Source of the DNA: Microcaldota archaeon | GTDB taxonomy: Archaea; Micrarchaeota; Micrarchaeia; Anstonellales; JAGGVH01 | Assembly (NCBI GenBank): GCA_020854835.1 | Contig: JAHKLX010000113.1 | Coordinates: 1 to 35,054, forward strand | DNA: 35,054 nt | Reading direction: 5' to 3' | Shown here: positions 25,735-33,887 of the stretch, one piece after another | Layout of the letters: every line of letters begins with the position of its first letter | Numbering within the stretch: the first letter of the stretch is position 1 | The notes under the pieces: generated by a model | Seen by the model: the letters and a program-made list of their open reading frames with translations, nothing else | What the model was told of the DNA's origin: nothing | Databases searched by the model: none | Program-made: the position numbers and the translations under genes

Positions 25735-26322
25735 TTATTTTTGTTCGCCATTTCGACTAAAATTTCCTTTAAAAAGTTTCTCTGCCACTTCTTTAATAGG
25801 TACGCGCAGATCCATGCTCTCTTTTTGTAAAAAACGGTACGCCTGCTGTTCACTCCAGGAAAACTCCTGCATGAGTACGCCTTTAGCCCTCTCCACAACT
25901 GTCCGGGCCTGCAATTTGGCACGCAGGGCCGAGATTTCCTGCTGCAATTTTTGCCGTCGTTTAAATTCCAGATAGAGCACTTCCACAACAGAATTTAACA
26001 CTATCTGCTGCACCGGCATTTTTAAAATCATAAAGCCGGCACTCTGTAAATTCATGACCCTTTTTTTGTTTTTCTTCCCCTCCAGGAGCAACAACGCGGC
26101 CAGACCTTCATGGTCGATGATCGATGCCGTTTCCAAAACATTCCCCGGTAAGGAAAGGTCTAAAATCGCCAGTTGGGGCTGAACCTTGCGGAGAACCCGC
26201 AAAAAATGTCCGCTGTCGCTCCCTTCACCCACACAGGACAAACCGAGCAGAGAAAGAGCCGAGATAACTGCCCTTCTATCTACAGGATCCGGAACTGCCA
26301 GGCAATATTCCAGGGTATCCAT
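25735..26322 (-). CDS. ANTAR-domain RNA-binding response regulator (antiterminator)
   Basis: A 195-residue protein: a receiver-like domain (about 1-120), a coiled-coil helix (LEFKRRQKLQQEISALRAKL) and an ANTAR domain (about 131-190). The ANTAR domain carries the hallmark VVERAKGVLMQEFSWSEQQAY and a closing VAEKLF. ANTAR proteins bind paired hairpins in nascent mRNA and prevent intrinsic termination. The receiver keeps the phospho-acceptor Asp55 and Lys101. The usual N-terminal acidic pair is reduced to a single Asp12, so phosphorylation is doubtful. No sensor kinase gene is near. The ATG follows AGGAGG, and a consensus promoter lies upstream. Its direct neighbours glnA and amt carry candidate target hairpins. 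It resembles ANTAR regulators placed beside nitrogen genes in Clostridia. Confidence 0.93.
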   Translation of the reverse strand: MDTLEYCLAVPDPVDRRAVISALSLLGLSCVGEGSDSGHFLRVLRKVQPQLAILDLSLPGNVLETASIIDHEGLAALLLLEGKKNKKRVMNLQSAGFMILKMPVQQIVLNSVVEVLYLEFKRRQKLQQEISALRAKLQARTVVERAKGVLMQEFSWSEQQAYRFLQKESMDLRVPIKEVAEKLFKGNFSRNGEQK

Positions 26323-26373
26323 TATCCCAACCTCCTGAAAAGTTTCCGACCCTGTAAATTATTTCATGGATTT

Positions 26374-26402
26374 ATCTTAACACAGACACTTTTCCCTGTC
26401 AA
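26374..26402 (-). promoter_or_regulatory. Sigma-A promoter for the ANTAR-glnA-amt-glnB unit
   Basis: On the minus strand, TTGACA (26397-26402), a 17-base spacer, and TAAGAT (26374-26379). The -35 box overlaps the nadE stop. The transcript would start about 45 bases before the ANTAR start codon. Confidence 0.85.
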
Positions 26403-28117
26403 GACTTTTTGGAATATGTTTTCGTATTATGGAATGAGCCCCTTGCCAGGGGGATGCGCCTTCCGCTGCCGAAAGCCTTTGTCGTTATCCTTAGAACTGG
26501 AGCCGCCTGGAACCGCTTATATTCCGACCGATCAATCTTAGCCACAATGTTTTCTACCAGTTCCCGCTCATAGCCCATAGCAACGATTTCCTCGATATGC
26601 TTATTCTCTTCCACATAATAATGCAACAATTGATCCAGAACTTCATACGGAGGCAGGGAATCCTGGTCCAGTTGCTCCGGGCGCAGCTCTGCGGAAGGAG
26701 GTTTGACAATAATGGATTCCGGAATCATCTCTTTACCGGCCAGGGTATTCATATATTCGGCCAGGCGGTAAACCATCTGCTTGGGCACATCAGCCAGAAC
26801 CGCCAGACCTCCGCACATATCACCGTAAAGGGTGCAATAACCCACCGCCAGCTCAGATTTATTTCCTGTAGTCAAGACCATACGGTTATCCCTGTTGGAG
26901 ATAAACATAAGAATATTGCCCCGGATCCGGGCCTGCAGGTTTTCCTCGGCCAGATCCATGACCGGTTTTCCTTGATCATTCAGGCTGTCAAGAAACTGTT
27001 GAAAAGGACCTTCAATAGGTATCAACAGGTTTTCCATCTGCAGGTTATCTGCGAGCCGGCGGGAGTCTGCCACGCTGTGATCCGACGAATAACGGGAGGG
27101 CATCATCACACCGAGCACCTTCTCAGGACCCAGGACCGCTACCGCCAAGGCGGCAATTACAGCGGAATCTATCCCGCCGCTGAGTCCGACCACAACCCTG
27201 TCAAAACCGGTTTTTCTCAGGTAATCGGCCAGGCCCCGCTGCAGGGCCGCATAAACCCAGTTTACGTCCTCTGCCTGCAAATAATCCTGAACCTCAAAGG
27301 AAGCTGAAGCTGCTGCCTCGCCTTCAAGCTTCACCGGGGTAATCTGAAAATTTTCTGTTTCGCAGTAAAACATGGCCTCCTGAAAAGGCTCGGACTGGTA
27401 AAAGGTTTCGCCTGACCCGGAACAGGCGACACTGCTTCCATCGAAAAGCAACTCATCGTTACCGCCAACCTGGTTTACGTAAAATACCGGCACCTGATAT
27501 TTCGCGGCCAGAGCCCGGAGCATTTTCCCCCTCTCCCCGGCCTTCCCCAGACTGTAAGGAGAAGCTGCTATATTGATCAGCAAGCCGGGTTTCTTCCGGA
27601 AAAGTTCTTCCAGGGGGTCCTTCGGGTAAAGCCGTCTTTCGAAGTAGTCTTTATCGTTCCAGATATCCTCGCAAATGGTTACGGCTATTTTCATCCCCTT
27701 AACTGTTACGGGATTGTTTTCTGCAGCAGGGACAAAATACCTGCACTCATCAAAAACATCATAATTGGGTAGCAGGGTTTTATAGTGCCTGGAGATAATC
27801 TTTCCATCCTTCAGAAGCAGGGCAGCATTATAAAGGCACGTCTCACCCCGGACTTTCTCTCTCCAGGGCGTCCCGAGGAGAACGGCAATCCCCTCCGTTA
27901 AAGGCAAAATCTCTTCCTGAACGATTTTTTCTGCCTGATCCAGAAAAGCATTATAAAGCAGCAGATCACGGGGAGGGTAACCGGTAACAGCAAGTTCAGG
28001 AAAGATAACCAGGTCTGCTTCATCTTCCCGCGCCCTGCGGATAAACCGTGTAATTTTTACAACATTACCCTGAAGATGACCGATTGTCGGATTAAGTTGC
28101 GCTACGGCTATTTTCAT
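26399..28117 (-). CDS. nadE: Glutamine-dependent NAD+ synthetase
   Basis: A 572-residue two-domain NAD synthetase that amidates deamido-NAD using ammonia from glutamine. The N-terminal nitrilase-type glutaminase has the triad Glu41 (FPELAVTGYP), Lys113 (HYKTLLPNY) and Cys149 (ICEDIW). The C-terminal synthetase has the PP-loop GLSGGIDSAV, then TTGNKSELAVGYCTLYGDMCGG and IIVKPPSAEL. The length is right for this long form. It starts 28 bases after the glutamate synthase genes and may be co-transcribed with them. Its product and glutamine use tie it to the surrounding nitrogen genes. Its 3' end overlaps the promoter of the next unit. Confidence 0.96.
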   Translation of the reverse strand: MKIAVAQLNPTIGHLQGNVVKITRFIRRAREDEADLVIFPELAVTGYPPRDLLLYNAFLDQAEKIVQEEILPLTEGIAVLLGTPWREKVRGETCLYNAALLLKDGKIISRHYKTLLPNYDVFDECRYFVPAAENNPVTVKGMKIAVTICEDIWNDKDYFERRLYPKDPLEELFRKKPGLLINIAASPYSLGKAGERGKMLRALAAKYQVPVFYVNQVGGNDELLFDGSSVACSGSGETFYQSEPFQEAMFYCETENFQITPVKLEGEAAASASFEVQDYLQAEDVNWVYAALQRGLADYLRKTGFDRVVVGLSGGIDSAVIAALAVAVLGPEKVLGVMMPSRYSSDHSVADSRRLADNLQMENLLIPIEGPFQQFLDSLNDQGKPVMDLAEENLQARIRGNILMFISNRDNRMVLTTGNKSELAVGYCTLYGDMCGGLAVLADVPKQMVYRLAEYMNTLAGKEMIPESIIVKPPSAELRPEQLDQDSLPPYEVLDQLLHYYVEENKHIEEIVAMGYERELVENIVAKIDRSEYKRFQAAPVLRITTKAFGSGRRIPLARGSFHNTKTYSKKS

Positions 28118-28145
28118 TTCGTCACCTTTATTTAATCAGATTATT

Positions 28146-30419
28146 TTATCTTGGAACCATGCGGATAACGCCTCCCAGGCAGGTCGCTGCACACGTGCCG
28201 CAACCGCCGCAGAGAAAAAGATCAACGTTAAAAGTCTCCCCGTCCCGGGTGAGCGCCCCTCTGGGACAGGCTTCCACGCAGCGATCACACTGAACGCAGA
28301 TCCCGCAATGCAGGCAGCGGTCGTATTCCTCTTCAATACTCAGCTCCTCTTCCCCCGCGGGAGAGGCTTTTTGAGGTTGAAGAAAAACGGACTCCAGGGG
28401 ATCTTTCTTCTCCGGAACATACTCCCGTCCCCGCAGCAGCGCATCAATTTCCAGGGCACACTTACGGCCGCGTCCGATATTTGTGGTCACGAGTCCCTGG
28501 CCCTGGACATCTCCCGCAATGGAAATCCGGGGATGAGCCGAACGAAAACTTACCTCATCCTCCCGGCTGTAAAAGCCCCGCTGATCCAAACCCGCGAGCA
28601 CTTCCTCCGGAAGAAAGGCCATCTGCGGACGTTCATTAATAAAGACCAGAACCAGCGCTGCAGGGAGAAATTGTTCCTGCCCCAGGGCATCCTTGACGAT
28701 AAGACCTTCTTTATTCACTTCCTGCAGGAAAAGGGGATAACGGAAACGGATGCCTTCAGCTTCCAGCCTGCTGCGCTCCTCCCCTTTAGCCGACGGTCTT
28801 TTGATATCGATGACCGTAATACGGTCCGGTGCGGCTCCGAGAGCCATGAAGGCCTCAATACCATCGACCGCGGCATCCCCGCCGCCAACCACCACCACAT
28901 CGCTCTGAGGGTTCAGGTTTAAGTAACTGCCGGTAAATCTTCCGAGATTATAATCTTTCAGAAAATCAAGGCCCGCACGGAGATACTTCTTGCCCTTCAC
29001 CGGAGGCAAAAGGGGCTGGTGGGCACCTACCGAGACGACAACATGTTCATATTCTTTCAATATATTCTCCATCATACCCTTGTTTACACTAGTATTCAAG
29101 ACAAATTTTACCCCGAGGCTTGCAAATTTTTGCAGATCGTGCTCCAGGCTTTCCAGGGGAAGACGGATCCGGGAGACCACCTGGTACAGTTTGCCTCCGG
29201 GACGATGGGACTCATCAAAGACCGTAACCGGATAGCCCCGGCGCGCCAGCTGGTAGGCTGCGCTGAGACCGGCCGGGCCGGCACCGATAACGGCGATTCT
29301 TTCGCTTTTTGCCTCTTCCATCTCCACTGTTAGATCGTTTTTATAGTACCTGGCCAGCTCTTCGCTCCGCACGGGGAAGTCCACCTGCCTCCTGGTGCAG
29401 TTCTCCATACAGATATGGGGGCAGATAAAACCGCAGCAGCTATAGCGCAGGGGGGTATACTCATCCAGCAGGCGGATGGCTTTCTCCGCCTCCCCCAGGC
29501 GCAGCAGGCGCAAAAAACGGCCTGTAGGGATCCCGGCGGGACAACTGGCTTCACAGGGTGAACATTTTTCCACATGCACCGGTTTTAAACCTGTATCCAC
29601 AGGGTAAGAAGGATAATAAAACCTGGCAAAAGGCCTTTTCCCCGCGGGGACTATTTTAAAAAGCTCTCGCTTAAGGAGAGGGACTGCTTCTATCTGAAAA
29701 CAGCGGGCAAATTCCCGGACATACGGCTTAATTTTGTTGAGATCATCCCGGGTAACGGGGGTGAGAAGTGCCCCGATCCCCAAAAGGTATGCCGGTGGTT
29801 CATAACCAAAAAGATAAATTTCTCCCCCATGTATCCCCGTCGCCAGAGTTTTGTCGGAATTTCCGGCCACAAATTCTTTGGCATTGTCTTTATTCAGCAG
29901 AATAATTAACCCGCCGGCCATATACTCCCCCAGGTAGTCCCCGGAGGTCCCCCCGATGACCAGCACCGGCACTTTGCGGCGATACTCCTTCATGTGGATA
30001 CCGACGCGATAACCCACATCGTCGCGGACAAACAACTCTCCGCCCCGCATCCCGTAGGCCAGAGCATCTCCCCCCAGGCCATGAACAATTATTTTGCCGT
30101 TATCCATCGTATTTGCCACGGCATTCTGGCTGTGTCCGAAGACCTCAATCGTGGGGCCGTTGAGGTTGAAGCCCAAATCTTCCCCGGGAATCCCCTGAAC
30201 CTGCAGGTAAAGGTCGGTAAAAGAAAGCCCTGCTCCCAGGTAACGTTGTCCCCGGACCCCTTTTAAGATAATCCGGCGTTTCCCTTCCAGGGCCAGACGA
30301 CGAATATTCTCATTTAATTGACGATAATAGATGCCGTCCGCGTCGATCTCTGCCGTTTTATCTGCCCCAGGCTCACTGGCCCGCATGTTTAATTCCAAGG
30401 ATGGATAATTCCCGGTCAT
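28146..30419 (-). CDS. Glutamate synthase GXGXG domain fused to GltD-like NAD(P)H-dependent FAD/iron-sulfur subunit
   Basis: A 757-residue fusion. The N-terminal part (about 35-240) is the GXGXG beta-helix that normally ends the large GltB chain (HGLGGDALAYGMRGGELFV, then GGTSGDYLGEYMAGG). The middle is GltD-like. It has the Cys-rich segment VEKCSPCEASCPAGIP (near residue 283) with a second Cys group CCGFICPHICMENC, an FAD fold (IAVIGAGPAGLSAAYQLA), and a second nucleotide fold VVVVGGGDAAVDGIEAF. The C-terminus adds a two-cluster ferredoxin domain (CLHCGICVQC..C and CGGCGTCAATC). It would pass electrons to the FMN subunit encoded upstream. The ATG at 30419 follows GAGGGGAG and overlaps the previous gene by 47 bases. 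It is part of a split, archaeal-like glutamate synthase. Confidence 0.9.
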   Translation of the reverse strand: MTGNYPSLELNMRASEPGADKTAEIDADGIYYRQLNENIRRLALEGKRRIILKGVRGQRYLGAGLSFTDLYLQVQGIPGEDLGFNLNGPTIEVFGHSQNAVANTMDNGKIIVHGLGGDALAYGMRGGELFVRDDVGYRVGIHMKEYRRKVPVLVIGGTSGDYLGEYMAGGLIILLNKDNAKEFVAGNSDKTLATGIHGGEIYLFGYEPPAYLLGIGALLTPVTRDDLNKIKPYVREFARCFQIEAVPLLKRELFKIVPAGKRPFARFYYPSYPVDTGLKPVHVEKCSPCEASCPAGIPTGRFLRLLRLGEAEKAIRLLDEYTPLRYSCCGFICPHICMENCTRRQVDFPVRSEELARYYKNDLTVEMEEAKSERIAVIGAGPAGLSAAYQLARRGYPVTVFDESHRPGGKLYQVVSRIRLPLESLEHDLQKFASLGVKFVLNTSVNKGMMENILKEYEHVVVSVGAHQPLLPPVKGKKYLRAGLDFLKDYNLGRFTGSYLNLNPQSDVVVVGGGDAAVDGIEAFMALGAAPDRITVIDIKRPSAKGEERSRLEAEGIRFRYPLFLQEVNKEGLIVKDALGQEQFLPAALVLVFINERPQMAFLPEEVLAGLDQRGFYSREDEVSFRSAHPRISIAGDVQGQGLVTTNIGRGRKCALEIDALLRGREYVPEKKDPLESVFLQPQKASPAGEEELSIEEEYDRCLHCGICVQCDRCVEACPRGALTRDGETFNVDLFLCGGCGTCAATCLGGVIRMVPR

Positions 30420-31881
30420 TTAATCCCACTCCCCTCAAGATAAGTCTGTTTCCCCGAAAAGACCCGATATCGTAAATGCCGTTAAGACCCATAATCTCCT
30501 GCATCTCGTGCTGCCATGCCTCGATGAGATTTGTAATCCTCTCTTCAGCCCAGTCCACATCCAGGCGCCGGGCCAGCTTCTCATCGTTGGTGGTTATCCC
30601 CCAGGGACACTTGCCGCTGCTGCACCTCTGACAGACGTGACAACCGCAGGCCAGCAGGGCTGCAGTGGCGATGGCCACGGAATCCGCTCCCAGGGCGATA
30701 GCCTTCATCACGTCGGCGCTGCTGCGCATCCCCCCGGCCGCGACGATCGATACCTGATGCCGGATTTTTTCCTCCCGCAGGCGCTGATCCACCGCGGCCA
30801 GGGCGAGCTCAATGGGGATCCCCACGTTATCCCGGACAACGGCGGGCGTGGCTCCGCTCCCCCCCCGGAAACCGTCCAGGTAGAGCATATCAGCCCCGGC
30901 CCGCACAATACCGCTGGCGATAGCCGCCACATTGTGCACCGCGGCAATTTTGACACAAACCGGCTTATATCCGCTGGCCTCTTTCAAGGCATAGATCAGC
31001 AAACGCAAATCCTCAATAGAATAGATATCATGCTGCGGTGCCGGGGAGATGGCATCACTCCCCAGGGGGATCATCCTGGTCTCGGAAATCCCTTCCAAAA
31101 CTTTTTCCCCGGGAAGGTGCCCTCCTATACCTGGTTTTGCACCCTGCCCGATTTTAATCTGGTAAGCCCGCCCCAGCCGGAGATATTCGGGGCTGACTCC
31201 AAACCGGCCGGAAGCTACCTGCAGCACCACATGATCGCTGTACGGATACAGCTTACGATGCAGCCCGCCCTCTCCCGAATACCAGAGCAGACCTTTCTTT
31301 TTAGCCACTCTGGCCAGGGCGAGCTGAAAATTCAGGTTAATGCTTCCGTACGACATGGGGGCAAAAACCAGAGGCATCTTTATTTCTATGAGCGAGTTTC
31401 TAAAACGCCCCGCATCTTCCACCTCTTTTGGTGAAAGCGCCTTTTTACCCAGATAAGTAATCGTCTCCATCGGTTCCCGTTGGGGATCAATGGAAGGGTT
31501 GGTCACCTGGCAGGCATTAAAGAGCAGATGATCCCAGTATACGGGAACTTCCGTCTCCGCGCCCATCCCCGTCAGGGCTACTGAACCGGAAGCTGCCTGG
31601 AGATGGATACGGTGCACCTTTTCTCTCTGCCAGAGCCCGTGTTCCCGCAAAGCCATCTTCTTTTCTTCAATATTAATAGCACCCAGGGGACAGGTATACT
31701 CACAGCGATGGCAGGCGCCACAGGAACGGCCGTTGGCAACAGGTACCTTTTTCCCCCCCCTGGTCTCCATACGAATTTCATTAAAAGAACATTCTTCGGC
31801 ACATTGTCCGCAACCATCGCAGAGATTCAAATCGAATACCGGTCGGAACAGGGACCGGAGCCCCGGCTTTGTCAACAGCAT
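30373..31881 (-). CDS. Glutamate synthase FMN/iron-sulfur domain protein (archaeal-type)
   Basis: A 502-residue protein. An N-terminal two-cluster ferredoxin domain has Cys21, 24, 27, 31 and Cys54, 57, 60, 64. It precedes the FMN-binding glutamate synthase barrel (about 110-490) with the SYGSINLNFQLALARVAKK start, KPGIGGHLPG and GGSGATPAVVRDNVGIP. The 3Fe-4S Cys set is in ACGCHVCQRCSSGKCPWG. It converts 2-oxoglutarate and channelled ammonia to glutamate. The ferredoxin extension suggests electrons from ferredoxin or the GltD-like partner. The ATG follows GGAGGG, with the previous stop two bases upstream. The 3' end overlaps the next gene by 47 bases. Separate amidotransferase and GXGXG chains complete the enzyme. 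Confidence 0.94.
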   Translation of the reverse strand: MLLTKPGLRSLFRPVFDLNLCDGCGQCAEECSFNEIRMETRGGKKVPVANGRSCGACHRCEYTCPLGAINIEEKKMALREHGLWQREKVHRIHLQAASGSVALTGMGAETEVPVYWDHLLFNACQVTNPSIDPQREPMETITYLGKKALSPKEVEDAGRFRNSLIEIKMPLVFAPMSYGSINLNFQLALARVAKKKGLLWYSGEGGLHRKLYPYSDHVVLQVASGRFGVSPEYLRLGRAYQIKIGQGAKPGIGGHLPGEKVLEGISETRMIPLGSDAISPAPQHDIYSIEDLRLLIYALKEASGYKPVCVKIAAVHNVAAIASGIVRAGADMLYLDGFRGGSGATPAVVRDNVGIPIELALAAVDQRLREEKIRHQVSIVAAGGMRSSADVMKAIALGADSVAIATAALLACGCHVCQRCSSGKCPWGITTNDEKLARRLDVDWAEERITNLIEAWQHEMQEIMGLNGIYDIGSFRGNRLILRGVGLNDRELSILGIKHAGQ

Positions 31882-31882
31882 C

Positions 31883-32995
31883 CTAAACCCTCCTTTTCCC
31901 GTAATACGCTTTTTGATTGCCCACTGCCCCTTCTTCGCCTCCGGAGCTTAAAAAAACGGCGTAAGGCTGCCCGGCCCGGGGCGTAAAAACCCTCTCCAGA
32001 CCGGCCTCCATCTCATACAGAGCCGATACTTCACTGGCATAAAAGCTGCAATCCCCCGCCAGCCCGACAGTCATGGGCCGGAGTTTGGTATTGTCGGTAA
32101 TACTGAAAAGCCCTCCGTCAAAGGCAGCAAGGACGGCAAAGGGTCCGTTTAACATGGCTGATTCATAAATAACTTTAAGAGTAACCAGTCTGTCCTGCAG
32201 CTCCGGGGGCTCCTCCCGCTCCACAGAAGACCAGTACGGCGGGGCGAGGACTGCCGCGGCATCATAGATGGAGAGGCCATGCCTGCGAATGAGCAGATCA
32301 AGCAGATACGCGATGACTTCACTGTCTGTCTGCATACGGCAGAGATAGCCAAAACCTTCCAGATAACGGCGGTTGATGCCGTACGAAGAAATTTCCCCGT
32401 TGTGGACGATAGAATATCTCAACAAATTAAAAGGATGGGCGCCGCCCCACCACCCCGGTGTATTGGTGGGGAAGCGGTTGTGGGCCAGCCAGATATATCC
32501 TTCGTATTCATCCAGACGGAAAAAATCATAGATATCCGCCGGCGTTCCCACACCTTTGAAAACTCCCATATTCTTGCCGCTGGAAAAAACGAAAGCCTTG
32601 CTGTTGCCGGCATTAATCTCCATAACCTTCTCAATGGTGTAATCATCTTCATTAATTCCCGGCCTGAGCAACTCCATTTTATCTCCCTGCGGCTCCACAA
32701 AATAACGCCTGCACAGGGGGCAATCAGTTATTTTTTTATTCCAGAGGGGGATATCTTCCGCAAAATGAAGGGTAAAGTTTTCTTTCAGAAACTTCTCCGC
32801 CTCAAACATTCCGGCAGCATCTTCCGACATGACATGAAGGGCATAAAAATCGGCAAACTTCGGATAGATACCATAAGCGGCGTACCCGGCGCCCAAACCG
32901 TTACCCCGGTCACTTTGCAACACAATACCCCTGCGTATCCTGGCACCGTTTTCTCTTTCCATCTTACGGTTAATCAAACCGGCTATCCCACACAT
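31883..32995 (-). CDS. Class II glutamine amidotransferase (glutamate synthase amidotransferase subunit)
   Basis: A 370-residue Ntn-type amidotransferase. It begins MCGIAGL, so Cys2 is the N-terminal nucleophile after Met removal. Further landmarks are AHNRFPTNTPGWWGGAHPF, the SIVHNGEISSYG motif and TDSEVIAYL. This matches the amidotransferase domain that forms the N-terminus of standard GltB, encoded here as a separate gene. It also has a CPLC pair near residue 96, which may bind metal. It supplies ammonia from glutamine to the FMN subunit encoded two bases downstream. The ribosome binding site is weak (AGAAGG). It is first in the operon, about 150 bases after a consensus promoter. Confidence 0.93.
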   Translation of the reverse strand: MCGIAGLINRKMERENGARIRRGIVLQSDRGNGLGAGYAAYGIYPKFADFYALHVMSEDAAGMFEAEKFLKENFTLHFAEDIPLWNKKITDCPLCRRYFVEPQGDKMELLRPGINEDDYTIEKVMEINAGNSKAFVFSSGKNMGVFKGVGTPADIYDFFRLDEYEGYIWLAHNRFPTNTPGWWGGAHPFNLLRYSIVHNGEISSYGINRRYLEGFGYLCRMQTDSEVIAYLLDLLIRRHGLSIYDAAAVLAPPYWSSVEREEPPELQDRLVTLKVIYESAMLNGPFAVLAAFDGGLFSITDNTKLRPMTVGLAGDCSFYASEVSALYEMEAGLERVFTPRAGQPYAVFLSSGGEEGAVGNQKAYYGKRRV

Positions 32996-33095
32996 GTCTT
33001 ACGCCTTCTTTCCCATATGATGAAATATAATTCCAAATTAGCGCTTAGTAAACCAGACGAATGCTTCCTAACTGCCTTAGAAAGGCAAATAACCT

Positions 33096-33147
33096 AAAAA
33101 AAAAAGAAAAATCTACCTGGCAGCAACTTAAAGGAGTGCCAGGTAGA
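33096..33147 (-). terminator. Intrinsic terminator between ferritin and glutamate synthase genes
   Basis: The minus-strand hairpin TCTACCTGGCA...TGCCAGGTAGA (33112-33147, eleven perfect pairs, 14-base loop) is followed by a long T run with one C. It would end ferritin transcripts. It also sits at the very start of transcripts from the promoter at 33151-33179, so it may act as an attenuator. Confidence 0.92.
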
Positions 33148-33150
33148 CAA

Positions 33151-33179
33151 ATTATAGCATTATTTATTCGCCGTGTCAA
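33151..33179 (-). promoter_or_regulatory. Consensus sigma-A promoter ahead of the glutamate synthase operon
   Basis: On the minus strand, a perfect TTGACA (33174-33179), a 17-base spacer and a perfect TATAAT (33151-33156). The likely start is A at 33144, inside the first arm of the terminator hairpin. Confidence 0.88.
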
Positions 33180-33233
33180 TATTTTTGGAATACATTTTTA
33201 CATTATGGAATAATCTCTGCCGATTTTTTCCCT

Positions 33234-33740
33234 TTATTCGGCCGGGGGGGTAAATGTTCTCAGGGATAACTCTTTATCAAGATGGTAGATGCCCTCGCCG
33301 TTCTCACCAATCCTTTGTATTTTACTTAAAATGTCGGACATACCTGCTTCTTCTTCCACCTGTTCATCAATAAACCATTTTAAAAAACTGATGGTCGCAT
33401 GCTCCCTCTCTTCACCGGCCAGATCCATCAGCGAGTAAATTCTTGCCGTTACAAACTTCTCATGATGCAGAGCCAGCGTGAAGACTTCCTCCAACGATTG
33501 AAAATCGTTTTTAGGTTCGTCCAGAGCGCTGATAAAAACCCGTTCTCCCCGTTCATTGATAAAATTAAAAAATTTCATGGCATGGAAACGCTCTTCCTCA
33601 GCCTGAACAATAAAGAAATTGGCAAATCCGTTAAAATCCCTCGAAGCACAAAATGCCGCCATAGCCAGGTAATAATTTGCGGAAAAAAACTCGTACTTGA
33701 TCTGTTCATTCAGTTCCCTAAGCAATTTCTCAGAAAGCAT
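33234..33740 (-). CDS. Ferritin
   Basis: A 168-residue non-haem bacterial ferritin that oxidises and stores iron in a 24-subunit shell. The four-helix bundle carries ferroxidase ligands in NEQIKYEFFSANYYLA (Glu17 type), in AEEERFHAMKF (Glu and His) and in the third/fourth helices (ALHHEKFVT, IDEQVEEE). The length is typical of FtnA. The ATG at 33740 follows AAGGAGGG; the open frame continues 19 codons upstream over the promoter and is not real. It has its own sigma-A promoter and is followed by a strong terminator, so it is a single-gene unit. In this anaerobe it could also protect from oxidative stress (inference). Confidence 0.95.
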   Translation of the reverse strand: MLSEKLLRELNEQIKYEFFSANYYLAMAAFCASRDFNGFANFFIVQAEEERFHAMKFFNFINERGERVFISALDEPKNDFQSLEEVFTLALHHEKFVTARIYSLMDLAGEEREHATISFLKWFIDEQVEEEAGMSDILSKIQRIGENGEGIYHLDKELSLRTFTPPAE

Positions 33741-33768
33741 TATTAACCCTCCTTGTAGTATTTTCTTT

Positions 33769-33797
33769 ATCTTATCCAGCGAAAATACCTCCGTCAA
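33769..33797 (-). promoter_or_regulatory. Sigma-A promoter for ferritin
   Basis: On the minus strand, TTGACG (33792-33797), a 17-base spacer and TAAGAT (33769-33774), about 30 bases before the ferritin start. No palindrome that I would call a Fur or PerR box was found. Confidence 0.8.
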
Positions 33798-33887
33798 CTC
33801 TTTCTAAAAATAATATTTCATTATTAGTAATCAATGCAATCTTTTATTTTGTAGAGATTATTATATCTAAGTTGTTAACAGGTAAGC

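Larger units (their letters stand above)
32996..33233. other. Leader region between ferritin and glutamate synthase operon
   Basis: 238 bases without a gene. Reading on the minus strand there is the promoter (33151-33179), then at once a strong terminator hairpin (33096-33147). About 100 AT-rich leader bases follow, with a small GCCTT/AAGGC hairpin near 33073-33087. I saw no riboswitch or T-box that I recognise, and no AxxGxx hexaloop hairpin like those before glnA and amt. Confidence 0.6.

Noticed and set aside
32996..33095. Riboswitch, T-box or ANTAR site in the glutamate synthase leader
   Set aside because: No recognised aptamer core, T-box sequence or AxxGxx hexaloop was found; only a small GCCTT/AAGGC hairpin.
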